64,000 nt of DNA from Desulfovibrio porci (GTDB lineage Bacteria > Desulfobacterota > Desulfovibrionia > Desulfovibrionales > Desulfovibrionaceae), in NCBI RefSeq assembly GCF_009696265.1, contig NZ_VUMH01000009.1:62001-126000 (forward strand), in the 5' to 3' direction. A program made the position numbers and the translations under genes. The notes beneath the pieces are model-generated. The model was not told the DNA's origin. It ran no database searches and was given only the letters and a program-made list of their open reading frames with translations. Below are positions 34,824 through 45,744 of this stretch, piece after piece (the stretch's first letter is position 1; each line of letters begins with the position of its first letter).

Positions 34824-35639
34824 CTACATGCCGAACCAGGCGTACCCGTCATAAAACAGCACCCGCCCGCAGATCTCCCCGGCCCAGGTCAGGCCGCAAA
34901 GGATGCCCGCCCTGACGGCGAGTGGACAGGGGCAGGCAGGGGATTCGCCGGAATGAAGCGCGCGGCAGCCGTTGCGGACCAGCAGCAGGGGGCCGAGGGC
35001 GGCTCCGGCCAGCAGAAAAGCCAGGGCCCAGCATTGCAGGGCGACATGGTCCGGCATCGGGGAGGTCATCCATTGCAGGGGCAGGACCAGCACGCGCAAC
35101 CCGAAGGCCAGCACCAGAATCACGGGCTGTGGGCCGGTCGTCAGCCGCCGCGCCGCTTCGGAATCGCGTCGCGCGGCAAGCCCGTTGAGAAAGAGCAGGG
35201 TCGCCGCGCCTGTGAGCAGGCCCGATGCGAGGAAGGTCCAGAACGTGGCCGCTGAATTCCAGAACGGCACCGTGGGCAGGGTGTACACCCGGCTCATAAC
35301 ATACATCAGTCCCAGGCCGACGAGGGCGGCCAGCCAGCGGACCCAGACCCGGCGCGTCACCAGCCAGGCAAGCGTCGCCGCGCCGAGCAGGCCCACGAAC
35401 CAGATTTCCCGGCTCAGCCAGGACGTGCCCGCGTTGGTGATGGTGTAAAAACTCACCCAGGGATCGGAAAGGTGGCCGAGCGAAAACAGCGCCCCGGCGC
35501 AGAGCAGCGCGAGGGCGGCCCACCCGGCGACGCGCCCTCGGCCGCTTTCAGGAGCGGCAAAAAAGGGAAGCAACAGCAGCATGCCCGCCGAAGCCTGCCC
35601 CAGAAGGGTGAAAAGAACGAGGCTCAAGGACCCTTCCAT
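34824..35639 (-). CDS. dmsC: DmsC-like membrane anchor subunit
   Basis: A 271-aa membrane protein with about 8 hydrophobic helices, of the DmsC/NrfD-like anchor type that binds quinol and passes electrons to DmsB. Family clues are the helix-1 start LSLVLFTLLGQASAGMLLL, the LGHLSDPW segment and the C-terminal AGEICGRVLFYDGYAWFG. The start at 35639 has GAGGAGG upstream and overlaps nothing; it begins 2 nt behind the dmsB stop. With dmsA and dmsB it makes a three-subunit reductase for DMSO or a related S/N-oxide. Confidence 0.9.
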   Translation of the reverse strand: MEGSLSLVLFTLLGQASAGMLLLLPFFAAPESGRGRVAGWAALALLCAGALFSLGHLSDPWVSFYTITNAGTSWLSREIWFVGLLGAATLAWLVTRRVWVRWLAALVGLGLMYVMSRVYTLPTVPFWNSAATFWTFLASGLLTGAATLLFLNGLAARRDSEAARRLTTGPQPVILVLAFGLRVLVLPLQWMTSPMPDHVALQCWALAFLLAGAALGPLLLVRNGCRALHSGESPACPCPLAVRAGILCGLTWAGEICGRVLFYDGYAWFGM

Positions 35640-35641
35640 GG

Positions 35642-36271
35642 CTACACCTCCTCGGGATTGCTGATCAGGCCGCCCCGCAGGCCTTCCGTGCTCCCCTGCG
35701 GTTTGGCATGGCGGTTGGGGGCGCAGATGAAGTGCGGGCGCGTCAATTCCGCGTCGGGCAGCGGCGCGATGGGAGCCTGCGCTCCATAACGCTCCACCAG
35801 TTGCCCGTACTCGCCGTAATCCAGCGCCCGGCAGGGGCAGGCGGCCACGCAGGCCGGTTTTTTCCCCTGTTCCAGGTTGTCGCGGCAGAAATCGCACTTG
35901 GTCATTTTTTTCCGTTGCGGATCAAACTGCGGCGCGCCGTACGGGCAATTCCACTCGCAATAGCGGCAGCCGACGCAACGGCTTTCATCTACGGACACAA
36001 TGCCGTTTTCATCCTTGTGCATGGCCTGGGTGGGACAGCCGTTGGCGCAGACGGGATTTTCACAGTGGTTGCAGGACAGGGACACATAGTAGGCAAAGAC
36101 GTTCTGCTCGAAAGCGTCGCCCACGGGCAGCCATTCTCCGCCGGAAAACTCCAGCACCCGCCGCCAGAGAACGCCCGGATTCGCATTGTGTTTGTCGATA
36201 CAGGCGATCATGCAGGCCTTGCAGCCGGTGCAGAGTTCGGAATTGAAATAAAAAGCCGGATTTTTGATCAT
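35642..36271 (-). CDS. dmsB: DmsB-like 4x[4Fe-4S] electron-transfer subunit
   Basis: A 209-aa ferredoxin-like subunit with four cysteine groups for four [4Fe-4S] clusters: CTGCKACMIAC (about 16-26), CNHCENPVCANGC, CVGCRYCEWNC and CDFC...CVAAC. It relays electrons from DmsC to the molybdenum subunit. The start at 36271 has AAGGATG upstream; an in-frame ATG 21 nt earlier is possible. It lies between dmsA and dmsC. Confidence 0.94.
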   Translation of the reverse strand: MIKNPAFYFNSELCTGCKACMIACIDKHNANPGVLWRRVLEFSGGEWLPVGDAFEQNVFAYYVSLSCNHCENPVCANGCPTQAMHKDENGIVSVDESRCVGCRYCEWNCPYGAPQFDPQRKKMTKCDFCRDNLEQGKKPACVAACPCRALDYGEYGQLVERYGAQAPIAPLPDAELTRPHFICAPNRHAKPQGSTEGLRGGLISNPEEV

Positions 36272-36302
36272 TTTGTCATCCTTGGCGAGCATGCCTTGCC
36301 GC

Positions 36303-38744
36303 TCAGGCTTTTTCGACCTGGACGAGGTTGGTGTGGTGGGGGTTGCCTTTGGCCAGGGCCGTGGGCAGCAGCTTGGTCAGCACGTTGACGCAGCCGTTGG
36401 TGTCCTGTCCCGAACTGTCGGGCGTATGCCACGCGCCTTCCGGCAGGGACACGACGCCGGGCATGATGCGCGGCGTGACCTTGGCCTTGACGAACGACAC
36501 GCCCCGCTCGTTGAAGACTTTCACCTTGTCGCCGAGGCGGATGCCGCGGGCTCCGGCGTCGCGCGGATTGATCCACAGTTCCTGCGGGGCGACCTCCTGC
36601 AGCCACCAGCAGTTCCCATAGGTGGAGTGCGTGCGCTGTTTGTAGTGATGGCCGATGAGTTGGAGCGGCCATGTTTTGCGCTCCGCCCCCTCGGGTCCTT
36701 CCGGGTTGGGGATGTATTCCGGCAGAGGGGTGATGGCCTGCTCGGGTTGCAGGGTCCACGTTTTTGCCAGTTCCGCCAGCCGGGGGGAATAGATTTCTAT
36801 TTTGCCGGACGGGGAAGGCAACGGATGCGCCTCCGGGTCCTCGCGGAAATCCTTGTAGGCGATATGGTTTTCAGGAAAATGCTTTTTGAAGACGCCCATT
36901 TTGAAGGCCTCTTCCAGCGTCGGCGGCAGTTCCGGCACGGCGTTGCGGGATTCTTCGTACAGCGCTTCCAGCCATTGGTATTGCGTGCGTCCTTCCGTGA
37001 ATTGCGCCTCCACGCCCAGTTCTCTGGCCACGCCCGCGCAGATGTCATAAATGCTGCGGGCCTCGCCCAAGGGGTCTATGCACTTGTTGTCGAAGATGAC
37101 ATAGGCGATGTTGCTGTCGCCGTCCGACGTCCAGTCGTGTTCCTCCAGATTCATGCAGCTCAGCAACAGAAAATCCGTGTAGCGGGCGGAGGGCGTCAGC
37201 GTGGTGTCGATGACCACGATGGTCTCGCACTTTTTTTCGTCGGCCAGAATCGGATGCATCTGGTTGATGCCGCCGTGCTGGTTGGTGAGGCAGTTGCCCG
37301 CGTAGTTCCAGATGAATTTGATCGGCGCGACGAGACGGTCGCGCCCCCGGACGCCCGCGGTGGTCGCGGTCATTTTGGTATAGTCGTCAATGGCCTGATA
37401 CCAGTTGAAGCAGGAAACTTCCGTCTTCACGGGGTTTTCCAGCGTCGGGAACAGGGCCATGGGCAGTTTGTACCCGGCGTTTTCCCGCGCGCCCGTATTG
37501 CCGCCCCTGATGCCCACGTTGCCGGTGAGCACGGCGAGCATGCCCACGGCGCGGGAAAGATTCTCGCCGTTGGTGGTCCGTTGCGGCCCCCAGCCCTGGC
37601 AGATGAAGCAGGGCTTGGCCCCGGCGATTTCCCTGGCCAGCTTTTCAATGCGCGCCGGAGGAATGCCGGTGATGCGCGAGGCCCAGGCGGGCGTTTTTGG
37701 GGTTTTGTCCGGGCCGTGTCCCAGAATGTACGACGCATAGGAGGAACCGGCGGGCGCGCCCTCGGGCAGGGATGCCTCATCGTAACCGATGGTGTATTTG
37801 GCGAGAAAGGCCTTGTCCACCCGGTCTTCGCTGATCATGACGTAGGCCAGAGCCGCGCTGAGCGCCGCGTCCGTGCCGGGACGGATGGGAATCCATTCGT
37901 CGCCCACGGAAACCACGGTGTCGGAATAGCGCGGGTCAATGACAATGACCCGCGTGTTGCGCGTGAAGCGGGCGTGCTGGAGCGTTTTGGCCTTGCAGCC
38001 CGACATGCGGGTTTCCGAGGGATTGTTGCCGAAAAACACGGCCAGTTCGCTGTTTTCCATATCGGAAAGCGAGTTGCCGTCCACCCAGCCGCCTCCGTAC
38101 AGATAGGGCATGCCCACCGTGATCTGGCAGGTGGAATAGTCGGCATAATGGTTCAGGTAGCCGCCTACGAGATTCATCAGCCGGGCCACCGCCGTTTGCG
38201 CGGGGGGCCAGCTTTTGCCCATGGTGCTGCCGAGCGCGCCGGTGCCGTAGTTGAGATAGACGGACTCGTTTCCGTACGTGTCGATGGCGCCGCGCAACCG
38301 CTTGCCGATTTCGGCGAAAGCTTCATCCCAACTGATGCGCTCGAACTTGCCTTCCCCGCGTTTGCCGATCCGGCGCAGGGGGTAGGGGATACGCTCCTTG
38401 GCATACACGCGCTGGCGCATGGAACGTCCGCGCGGACAGGCGCGGAGCTGTTGCAGGCCGTATTGGTCGTCGCCGGTATTGTCGGTTTCCACCTGGGTGA
38501 TGACGCCGTCGCGCACATGCACGCGCAAGGCGCAACGGCTCCCGCAATTCACATTGCAGGAGTTCCAGAGGATTTTTTCCTCTCCCGTGCCCGATGGAGC
38601 GGGAGGCCCGGCAATGGCCTCGCCCGCGTTGAAAATTTGTATGGAAAACGGGAAGAACGCCGACGCAAGCACGGCGGCCCCTCCCTTGATCACATCGCGT
38701 CGTTTCAAGGCATCTTTTTTTTCTGATGACTTGCTATCTTGCAT
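36303..38744 (-). CDS. dmsA: DmsA-like molybdopterin oxidoreductase (Tat-exported)
   Basis: The catalytic 813-aa bis-MGD subunit. It has a twin-arginine signal (KRRDVIKGGAAVL) so it works on the periplasmic face, then the Fe-S motif CNVNCGSRC close to residue 65, the typical DmsA form with a longer spacing to the last Cys. Molybdopterin contacts are spread through the body (for example GNNPSETRMSG and the C-terminal HTPDSSGQDTNGCVNVLT). GGAGGTACC precedes the ATG. Substrate may be DMSO, TMAO or another oxide; sequence does not decide it. No DmsD-type chaperone is in the window. Confidence 0.93.
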   Translation of the reverse strand: MQDSKSSEKKDALKRRDVIKGGAAVLASAFFPFSIQIFNAGEAIAGPPAPSGTGEEKILWNSCNVNCGSRCALRVHVRDGVITQVETDNTGDDQYGLQQLRACPRGRSMRQRVYAKERIPYPLRRIGKRGEGKFERISWDEAFAEIGKRLRGAIDTYGNESVYLNYGTGALGSTMGKSWPPAQTAVARLMNLVGGYLNHYADYSTCQITVGMPYLYGGGWVDGNSLSDMENSELAVFFGNNPSETRMSGCKAKTLQHARFTRNTRVIVIDPRYSDTVVSVGDEWIPIRPGTDAALSAALAYVMISEDRVDKAFLAKYTIGYDEASLPEGAPAGSSYASYILGHGPDKTPKTPAWASRITGIPPARIEKLAREIAGAKPCFICQGWGPQRTTNGENLSRAVGMLAVLTGNVGIRGGNTGARENAGYKLPMALFPTLENPVKTEVSCFNWYQAIDDYTKMTATTAGVRGRDRLVAPIKFIWNYAGNCLTNQHGGINQMHPILADEKKCETIVVIDTTLTPSARYTDFLLLSCMNLEEHDWTSDGDSNIAYVIFDNKCIDPLGEARSIYDICAGVARELGVEAQFTEGRTQYQWLEALYEESRNAVPELPPTLEEAFKMGVFKKHFPENHIAYKDFREDPEAHPLPSPSGKIEIYSPRLAELAKTWTLQPEQAITPLPEYIPNPEGPEGAERKTWPLQLIGHHYKQRTHSTYGNCWWLQEVAPQELWINPRDAGARGIRLGDKVKVFNERGVSFVKAKVTPRIMPGVVSLPEGAWHTPDSSGQDTNGCVNVLTKLLPTALAKGNPHHTNLVQVEKA

Positions 38745-38996
38745 GGTACCTCCGCAAAAACTGCTGCAATTCAGAAGAGGCCGCCCCGGTTACGGCAGGG
38801 AGGCTCCTCTTTGCTACAAGCATTACCGCCCATACGGGGGGCCGTCCAGGCTTTTTGTGGGGGACATGATCGCCTTATGGTCCGGCTTTCGCAACGGCGC
38901 AAATGTCGCGAAGCCGGGTCTGCCGTCACACGGAACAGAGCCCCGCGCGAGAGTTACGCGCGGGGCTCTGTTCCGTAACCGTGTTCAGCGGAATTT
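38745..38996. other. Promoter region of dmsABC and terminator region of gatA
   Basis: About 250 nt without a gene. It holds the ribosome-binding site of dmsA, presumably its promoter, and a strong hairpin at 38932-38974. I find no clear FNR-type or NarL-type box. Confidence 0.5.
38932..38974 (-). terminator. Hairpin after gatA
   Basis: A perfect 18-bp GC-rich stem (38932-38949 with 38957-38974) with a 7-nt loop, 23 nt past the gatA stop. No T-run follows on either strand, so termination may need help or the hairpin may protect the 3' end. Confidence 0.6.
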
Positions 38997-40460
38997 TTAC
39001 AGCGCGGGCCGTCCGATGCCGGGCAAGGCCTGTTCCAGGGCATGGCCGACGCCCAGCAGGCGGGCTTCGCCAAAGGCCGGGCCGATGAGCTGCAGGCCCA
39101 CGGGCATGTTGCTGTCCGCTCCCAGGCCCACGGGCAGGGACAGGCCGGGCAGGCCCGCCAGATTCAGAGACAGGGTATAGGCGTCCATAAGATAGGCCTG
39201 GAGCGGATCGGCGGCGTGGCTGCCCAGATCCCAGGCCGTCACCGGCGAAACCGGGGCGCAGAGGGCGTCGCATTGATCCAGCGCGGCCAGGTATTCGTCG
39301 CGGATCAGGCGGCGCACCTGGGCGGCCTTGCGGTAATAGGCGTCGTAATAGCCCGAGGAGAGCACATAGGCCCCGAGCATGATCCGGCGCTTGACCTCCT
39401 GCCCGAAACCTTCGGAGCGGGACCTGACGTAGAGTTCTTCCAGATTTTTTACGTCCGGGGCGCGGCGGCCGTAGCGCACCCCGTCAAAACGGGCCAGGTT
39501 GGAGCTGGCCTCGGCCATGGCGATGATATAATAGGTGGCGATGGCCGCTTCGGTGTGCGGCAGACTCACTTCCACCAGTTCCGCGCCCAGTTCCCGCGCG
39601 CGCGCAAGGGCCGCGTCGCAGGCCGCGCGCACTTCCGGGGTCAGACCGTCGCCGAAAAACTCCCTGGGCAGACCCAGGCGCAGGCCTTTGAGGCCGTCCC
39701 CCCGCGTCAGGGCGGCGGCATAGTCGTCCACGGGACGCGGATCGCAGGTGGCATCGCGCGGATCGTGCCCGGCGATGACCGCCAGCACGCGGGCGCAGTC
39801 CTCCACCGAGCGGGTCAGCGGGCCGATCTGGTCCAGGGACGAGCCGTAGGCGATGAGCCCGTAGCGGGACACGCGGCCATAGGTGGGTTTGAGGCCCACG
39901 CAGCCGCAGAAGGAAGCGGGTTGGCGGATGGAGCCGCCCGTGTCCGTGCCCAGCGAGGCAAAACACTGCCCGGCCGCCACCGAGGCCGCCGAACCGCCGG
40001 AGGAGCCGCCCGGCACCTTGGCCGTGTTCCAGGGGTTGCGGGTTTTCTGGTACGCTGAATTTTCCGTGCCCGAACCCATGGCGAATTCGTCCAGATTGGC
40101 CTTGCCCAGCAGCACGGCTCCGGCCCGGCGCAGTTTTTCCACCGCGAAAGCGTCATAAATAGGGGTGAAGCCCTCCAGGATGCGCGAACCGGCCGTGGTG
40201 GTCATGCCCTTGGTGGACAGGGCGTCCTTGACGGTTACGGGCACGCCCCAGAGCGCTTGCGAGGGGTCCGGCCCGGCCGCGTCCAGCTCACGGGCGCGCG
40301 CCAGCGCGCCGTCGGCGTCCACGCGCAGCATGGCGGCGATCCGGGGTTCCGTGGCCTCCATGCGTTCCAGGCAGGCCCGGGCGGCCTCCACGGCGCTGAT
40401 TTCCTTTTTCTGCAAAGCCCCGGCCACGGCCGCGAGCGAAAGCGAACAGATTTCGGTCAT
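38997..40460 (-). CDS. gatA: Aspartyl/glutamyl-tRNA amidotransferase subunit A
   Basis: Amidase subunit of GatCAB, which converts Glu-tRNA(Gln) or Asp-tRNA(Asn) to the amide form. The 487-aa protein has the full Ser-cisSer-Lys triad: Lys78 ([11 protein letters not shown]), Ser153 ([10 protein letters not shown]) and Ser177 ([11 protein letters not shown]). It starts 10 nt after gatC. gatB is not in the window, as is common when the three genes are split. Confidence 0.97.
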   Translation of the reverse strand: MTEICSLSLAAVAGALQKKEISAVEAARACLERMEATEPRIAAMLRVDADGALARARELDAAGPDPSQALWGVPVTVKDALSTKGMTTTAGSRILEGFTPIYDAFAVEKLRRAGAVLLGKANLDEFAMGSGTENSAYQKTRNPWNTAKVPGGSSGGSAASVAAGQCFASLGTDTGGSIRQPASFCGCVGLKPTYGRVSRYGLIAYGSSLDQIGPLTRSVEDCARVLAVIAGHDPRDATCDPRPVDDYAAALTRGDGLKGLRLGLPREFFGDGLTPEVRAACDAALARARELGAELVEVSLPHTEAAIATYYIIAMAEASSNLARFDGVRYGRRAPDVKNLEELYVRSRSEGFGQEVKRRIMLGAYVLSSGYYDAYYRKAAQVRRLIRDEYLAALDQCDALCAPVSPVTAWDLGSHAADPLQAYLMDAYTLSLNLAGLPGLSLPVGLGADSNMPVGLQLIGPAFGEARLLGVGHALEQALPGIGRPAL

Positions 40461-40470
40461 GCCAATGTCC

Positions 40471-40767
40471 TTATACGATTCTCGGGACGATGAAGTATTC
40501 CCCGTCCGCTTCCGGCGCGTTGCCCAGAACCTCTTCGCGCGAACGCCGGTTGACGGCCTGGTCCTCGCGGCTTTGGGCCGCGTGCTGCACCGGGCTGTAC
40601 AGTGGTTCCACGTTGTCGGTATCCACCTGGGCGAGCACGTCCATGTAGCCCAGAATGTCCCCGAACTGGCGGGCGAAGAGCTTCTGCTCCTCGTCGCTGA
40701 CGCGCAGGCGGGAAAGCGCGGCCATATGCGCCACTTCTTCCCGGCTGATGCTGTTGTGTTCTGCCAT
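40471..40767 (-). CDS. gatC: Aspartyl/glutamyl-tRNA amidotransferase subunit C
   Basis: 98-aa stabilising subunit of GatCAB. It has the usual [20 protein letters not shown] start and a later [18 protein letters not shown], which are characteristic of GatC. It is translated in series with gatA. A small imperfect hairpin (about 40779-40808) lies between it and the gene upstream. Confidence 0.95.
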   Translation of the reverse strand: MAEHNSISREEVAHMAALSRLRVSDEEQKLFARQFGDILGYMDVLAQVDTDNVEPLYSPVQHAAQSREDQAVNRRSREEVLGNAPEADGEYFIVPRIV

Positions 40768-40831
40768 TGCTGATCCTTTAGAGCAAATTGTCTTTTGAAA
40801 TTGCGCTATAGTCCCTGGCCGACGCCGCGCT

Positions 40832-42241
40832 TCAACGTCGCGTGGGCAGGCGCAGTTTGTACGAGGGCTGCGGCGTACTGCTCAGGGGCAGGGCCGCGGG
40901 CGTAGTCCCGGGCTGGACTGTGCCGGACTGGGGGGGAGCCATGCCCGGCGTCTGGCCCGCCGCGGGCGGCAGGCCGGGCACCAGGGGATTGCCCTCGGCA
41001 TCCACGGCGGGCAGGCCCTGCATGCGCAACGCGGCCCGTTGCAGCACGGCGGCCCGGGTCTGCTGGAACTGCTCCAGGTTGAGCGGGGCCATGCCCGTGG
41101 GTGAAGCCTGGAAGATGAAGAGCTGCTGATGGGCCACGCCCGCGCCGTCCCATTTGACGGGGGCCATGCCCCGGATCATCTGAGCGGCGCGTCCGGCCCT
41201 GGCCGTGATTTCGGGCGTCGTCAGCCGTGAATTCAGACCCAGATTGACCGCGAAGCGCGTGAAGTCATACCCCAGCGCCACCCAGAAGTCATTGCCCGGC
41301 GCTTGCAGGGCGCGCGGCGCGCGCGCCGCGTTCCACGCGCCGGGAAATACGGCCAGGGCGTATTTTTCCGCATTGGGCACCATCTTGCCGGACAGGCTCT
41401 GTTCCCAGAGGGTGGTGCCCAGCAGCACTAGGCGGTCCTCGCCGTTGTAGAGCAGGCTGGTGGTCAGCATGTCCATGCTTTTCCAGGAGTCGGGCAGGAA
41501 GAGAGCCTCAAAGGCGGTCTGGGGCACGGGCGTGCCGCTGCCCTCGGCCTGGGTGGCGTTGATCAGCGGAGCCACCGCCGTGCTCCAGGAGCTGACGTCC
41601 GCCGGGTCATAGGCGGCTTTGTACAGCAGCATGTTCCGCCCGGCCAGGCTTTGCTCCAGCATGCCGGTCATGCGCGCGCCATATGCGTCCGAGGGATAGA
41701 AGGCCCCGTAGGTGCGGATGTTCAGGCCGTCCGTGGCAAAGGCGATCAGGGCGTCAATCTGGTCCTGCGGGCTGGGGAAAAAGCGCCAGGCCCGCGCGCC
41801 CTCGTCGCCTTGCTCCAGACTGGGCAGAAAGGTGAAGAACGCCCGCTGGTCCACGGTGCCGGCGGAACGGGCCTGGGCGTAGTTGCGGGCCTGCAGGGGA
41901 CCGCCCACCACGGCGCAGGCCGGGGGCAGGGCCGAGAGCTTGGCCAGCCAGTCCGGCGCTTCGGTGTTTACTGTTTCCAGACGTATCTTGATGCCGTCGG
42001 CGGCCAGTTCCTGCCGGGCCAGGGTCGTGCCGCGTCCGATCTTGCCGCTGATGGGAGCATAGGGGCCGGAGGCCGGCAGGGCCAGAACCACGCAGGGGCC
42101 CTGGGTCATGGCGGGAGTGGCCGGAGCCGGCGGCGCGGCGTCGCGTTTGCCGAAGGGCATCTGGCAGGCGGCCAGACTGAAAACGGCCGCCAGGAACAGG
42201 GCGGGGGCACAGAAGCGCAGGGAAAAACGCGGGCTACGCAT
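40832..42241 (-). CDS. Penicillin-binding protein activator-like lipoprotein
   Basis: A 469-aa lipoprotein: the signal peptide ends in a lipobox [10 protein letters not shown], so Cys of the LAAC box is lipidated. The following domain (about 50-390) is like type-1 periplasmic binding proteins (LpoA/leucine-binding fold): [21 protein letters not shown], then a later [10 protein letters not shown]. The C-terminal 60 residues are Pro/Gly-rich. LpoA-type proteins stimulate PBP1A, and a PBP1A gene is present at the left end of the window, but a direct link is inference. AAGGAGCCGCC precedes the ATG at 42241. Confidence 0.8.
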   Translation of the reverse strand: MRSPRFSLRFCAPALFLAAVFSLAACQMPFGKRDAAPPAPATPAMTQGPCVVLALPASGPYAPISGKIGRGTTLARQELAADGIKIRLETVNTEAPDWLAKLSALPPACAVVGGPLQARNYAQARSAGTVDQRAFFTFLPSLEQGDEGARAWRFFPSPQDQIDALIAFATDGLNIRTYGAFYPSDAYGARMTGMLEQSLAGRNMLLYKAAYDPADVSSWSTAVAPLINATQAEGSGTPVPQTAFEALFLPDSWKSMDMLTTSLLYNGEDRLVLLGTTLWEQSLSGKMVPNAEKYALAVFPGAWNAARAPRALQAPGNDFWVALGYDFTRFAVNLGLNSRLTTPEITARAGRAAQMIRGMAPVKWDGAGVAHQQLFIFQASPTGMAPLNLEQFQQTRAAVLQRAALRMQGLPAVDAEGNPLVPGLPPAAGQTPGMAPPQSGTVQPGTTPAALPLSSTPQPSYKLRLPTRR

Positions 42242-42320
42242 GGCGGCTCCTTTGGACATTTTATGAATAAACGCATCCGCCGGAGCATGGATGCTGAAAT
42301 ATCTATGCTCCCAAGAAATA

Positions 42321-42356
42321 AAAAAGGCCTGACTTTTTACGGTCAGACCTTTTTAG
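42321..42356 (-). terminator. Terminator of dnaK
   Basis: A 13-bp stem with one mismatch (42321-42333 with 42342-42354), followed on the minus strand by TTTTTTATTTC; 47 nt past the dnaK stop. Confidence 0.85.
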
Positions 42357-42400
42357 TACAGCACAGGCGTACTGGCAAGCCGGGGTAACCCGGCCGGGGG

Positions 42401-44320
<1,920 letters not shown>

Positions 44321-44633
44321 ATGTGTATCCTCCTCAAGGGAAATCTTTTGAAGCCGTGCTTCGCGCCGTGAGCAGCGTAGGCGCGCTTTTTCGCCCCCGG
44401 CGGCGGACGGAGTCATCTGCCCCGGGCACGTCGGCGGACGTCGAAAATGCAACATTTCGGGCGGCTGTGCCGCGCGGGAAATAAGGTAAGTACTTCTTCG
44501 GCCGCGTCCAGTGCCGCGCGGGAAATTTTTACAAAAAAACCTGTTTTTCGTGGGGATTTCGTTGACCTTGTTTGCGGGTGACGCTAGTGAGTTTTTTAAC
44601 AATGCAAGTGGACTTAGAGTAAAAGGAGGTTCT
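44321..44633. other. Region between divergent dnaK and the split-Soret cytochrome gene
   Basis: About 310 nt without a gene. It carries the dnaK leader and the cytochrome promoter (44562-44590). No CIRCE element (TTAGCACTC-N9-GAGTGCTAA) was seen, so dnaK is probably not under HrcA through this region. Confidence 0.55.
44562..44590 (+). promoter_or_regulatory. Candidate sigma-70 promoter of the split-Soret cytochrome gene
   Basis: TTGACC (44562-44567), a 17-nt spacer and TAGTGA (44585-44590), 44 nt before the ATG. The -35 box is good; the -10 box is weak. Confidence 0.4.
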
Positions 44634-45470
44634 ATGGACGCGAACAGAAGGCATCTGCTCTGTGGAATCGGGGGATTGGCCGTGGGCGGCGCTGTGGCGG
44701 GCCTGGTGGCTCCGGCTCTGGCCGCGCCGCAGGCGGCGGGCGGCGGCGCGCGTTTCGCCCAGGCCGGGGGCGATTTCGGCTGGCAGCCGCACAAGCTGAA
44801 CGCGGACGAATGCGCGCCCGTGGCCTACGAGGGCTACTGGCACAAGGGCTATGCCTGCGGGTACGGCACGTTTTACGGCATCATCGGCATGATGGGCGAA
44901 AAATTCGGCGCGCCGTACAACCAGTTTCCCTTCACCATGCTGGAAGCCAACAAGGGCGGCATTTCCGACTGGGGGACCATCTGCGGCGCGCTTTACGGCG
45001 CGGCGGCGGCCTTCGCCCTGTTCTGGGGCCGCAAGGAACGCACCCCCATGGTCAATGAACTGTTCCGCTGGTATGAAACCACGGCCCTGCCCATCTACAA
45101 CCCGGGGGACAAGGCCACGGGCTTCAAGGGCGATCTGCCGTCCAACGTCTCGGGCTCCGTGCTCTGCCATATTTCGGTTTCCAAGTGGTGTTACGAGCAT
45201 AAGATCGAGGCCACCAGCAAGCAGCGCAGCGAGCGTTGCGGCCGCCTCACGGCCGACGTCTGCCGCAAGGCCATTGAAATCATGAACGCCAAGATAGAGC
45301 AGGGCAAGGACTACAAAGGCTCCTTCCCGATTCAGAAATCCGTGGCCGGCTGCGGCGAATGTCATATGACCAAGGGCAACGAGGCCAACTGGGGCAAGGG
45401 CGTCATGGACTGTACGCCCTGCCACAGCGGCGGCAAGGCTGTGGCCGACAAGTTCAAGGATCACCCGTAA
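44634..45470 (+). CDS. Split-Soret type dihaem cytochrome c
   Basis: A 278-aa exported protein. The signal peptide carries [10 protein letters not shown], close to a Tat motif, and ends near APALAAP. Two CxxCH haem sites lie near the C-terminus (CGECHM and CTPCHS). Upstream are a [11 protein letters not shown] segment and a four-Cys area (CHISVSKWC, then ERC and VC), as in the C_GCAxxG_C_C redox family and in the split-Soret cytochrome of D. desulfuricans, a dimer with stacked haems and a predicted Fe-S centre. AAAAGGAGG precedes the ATG. Its physiological role is not known; nitrate-linked electron transfer has been discussed. Confidence 0.87.
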   Translation: MDANRRHLLCGIGGLAVGGAVAGLVAPALAAPQAAGGGARFAQAGGDFGWQPHKLNADECAPVAYEGYWHKGYACGYGTFYGIIGMMGEKFGAPYNQFPFTMLEANKGGISDWGTICGALYGAAAAFALFWGRKERTPMVNELFRWYETTALPIYNPGDKATGFKGDLPSNVSGSVLCHISVSKWCYEHKIEATSKQRSERCGRLTADVCRKAIEIMNAKIEQGKDYKGSFPIQKSVAGCGECHMTKGNEANWGKGVMDCTPCHSGGKAVADKFKDHP

Positions 45471-45489
45471 CGGCGATCTCTTGCTGAAA

Positions 45490-45711
45490 CTGAAGAGGCC
45501 GCAGCGCTGCGGCCTCTTCAGACGAATGGCAAACCCCGCTTCGCGGCGTTTGCGCCGCCGTAGGTTCGTTTCCAAGAAAACTCGCCCGGCGGAAAGGCAC
45601 GAAAATCAGTCGCTTAACGGCGCAGCAAAGCTGCGACCTACTCCTGATTTTCGGGGCTGCCGACGTTGTCAACAGCGTGAAGAGGCCGGAGCGCTGCTCC
45701 GGCCTCTTCAC
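45490..45711. terminator. Twin hairpins between the cytochrome and chemoreceptor genes
   Basis: A perfect 32-nt palindrome (45490-45521) and a 16-bp stem with a 3-nt loop (45677-45711) share the core GAAGAGGCCG...CTCTTC. Between them lie further stems (CGGCG/CGCCG, and GAAAATCAG/CTGATTTTC around 45600-45655). They close two convergent genes but have no T-runs. Confidence 0.6.
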
Positions 45712-45744
45712 ATCATAATTACTGCGGGAGCGCGCCGGGCGGGA

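Noticed and set aside
44321-44633. CIRCE/HrcA element upstream of dnaK
   Set aside because: No TTAGCACTC-N9-GAGTGCTAA-like repeat can be found.
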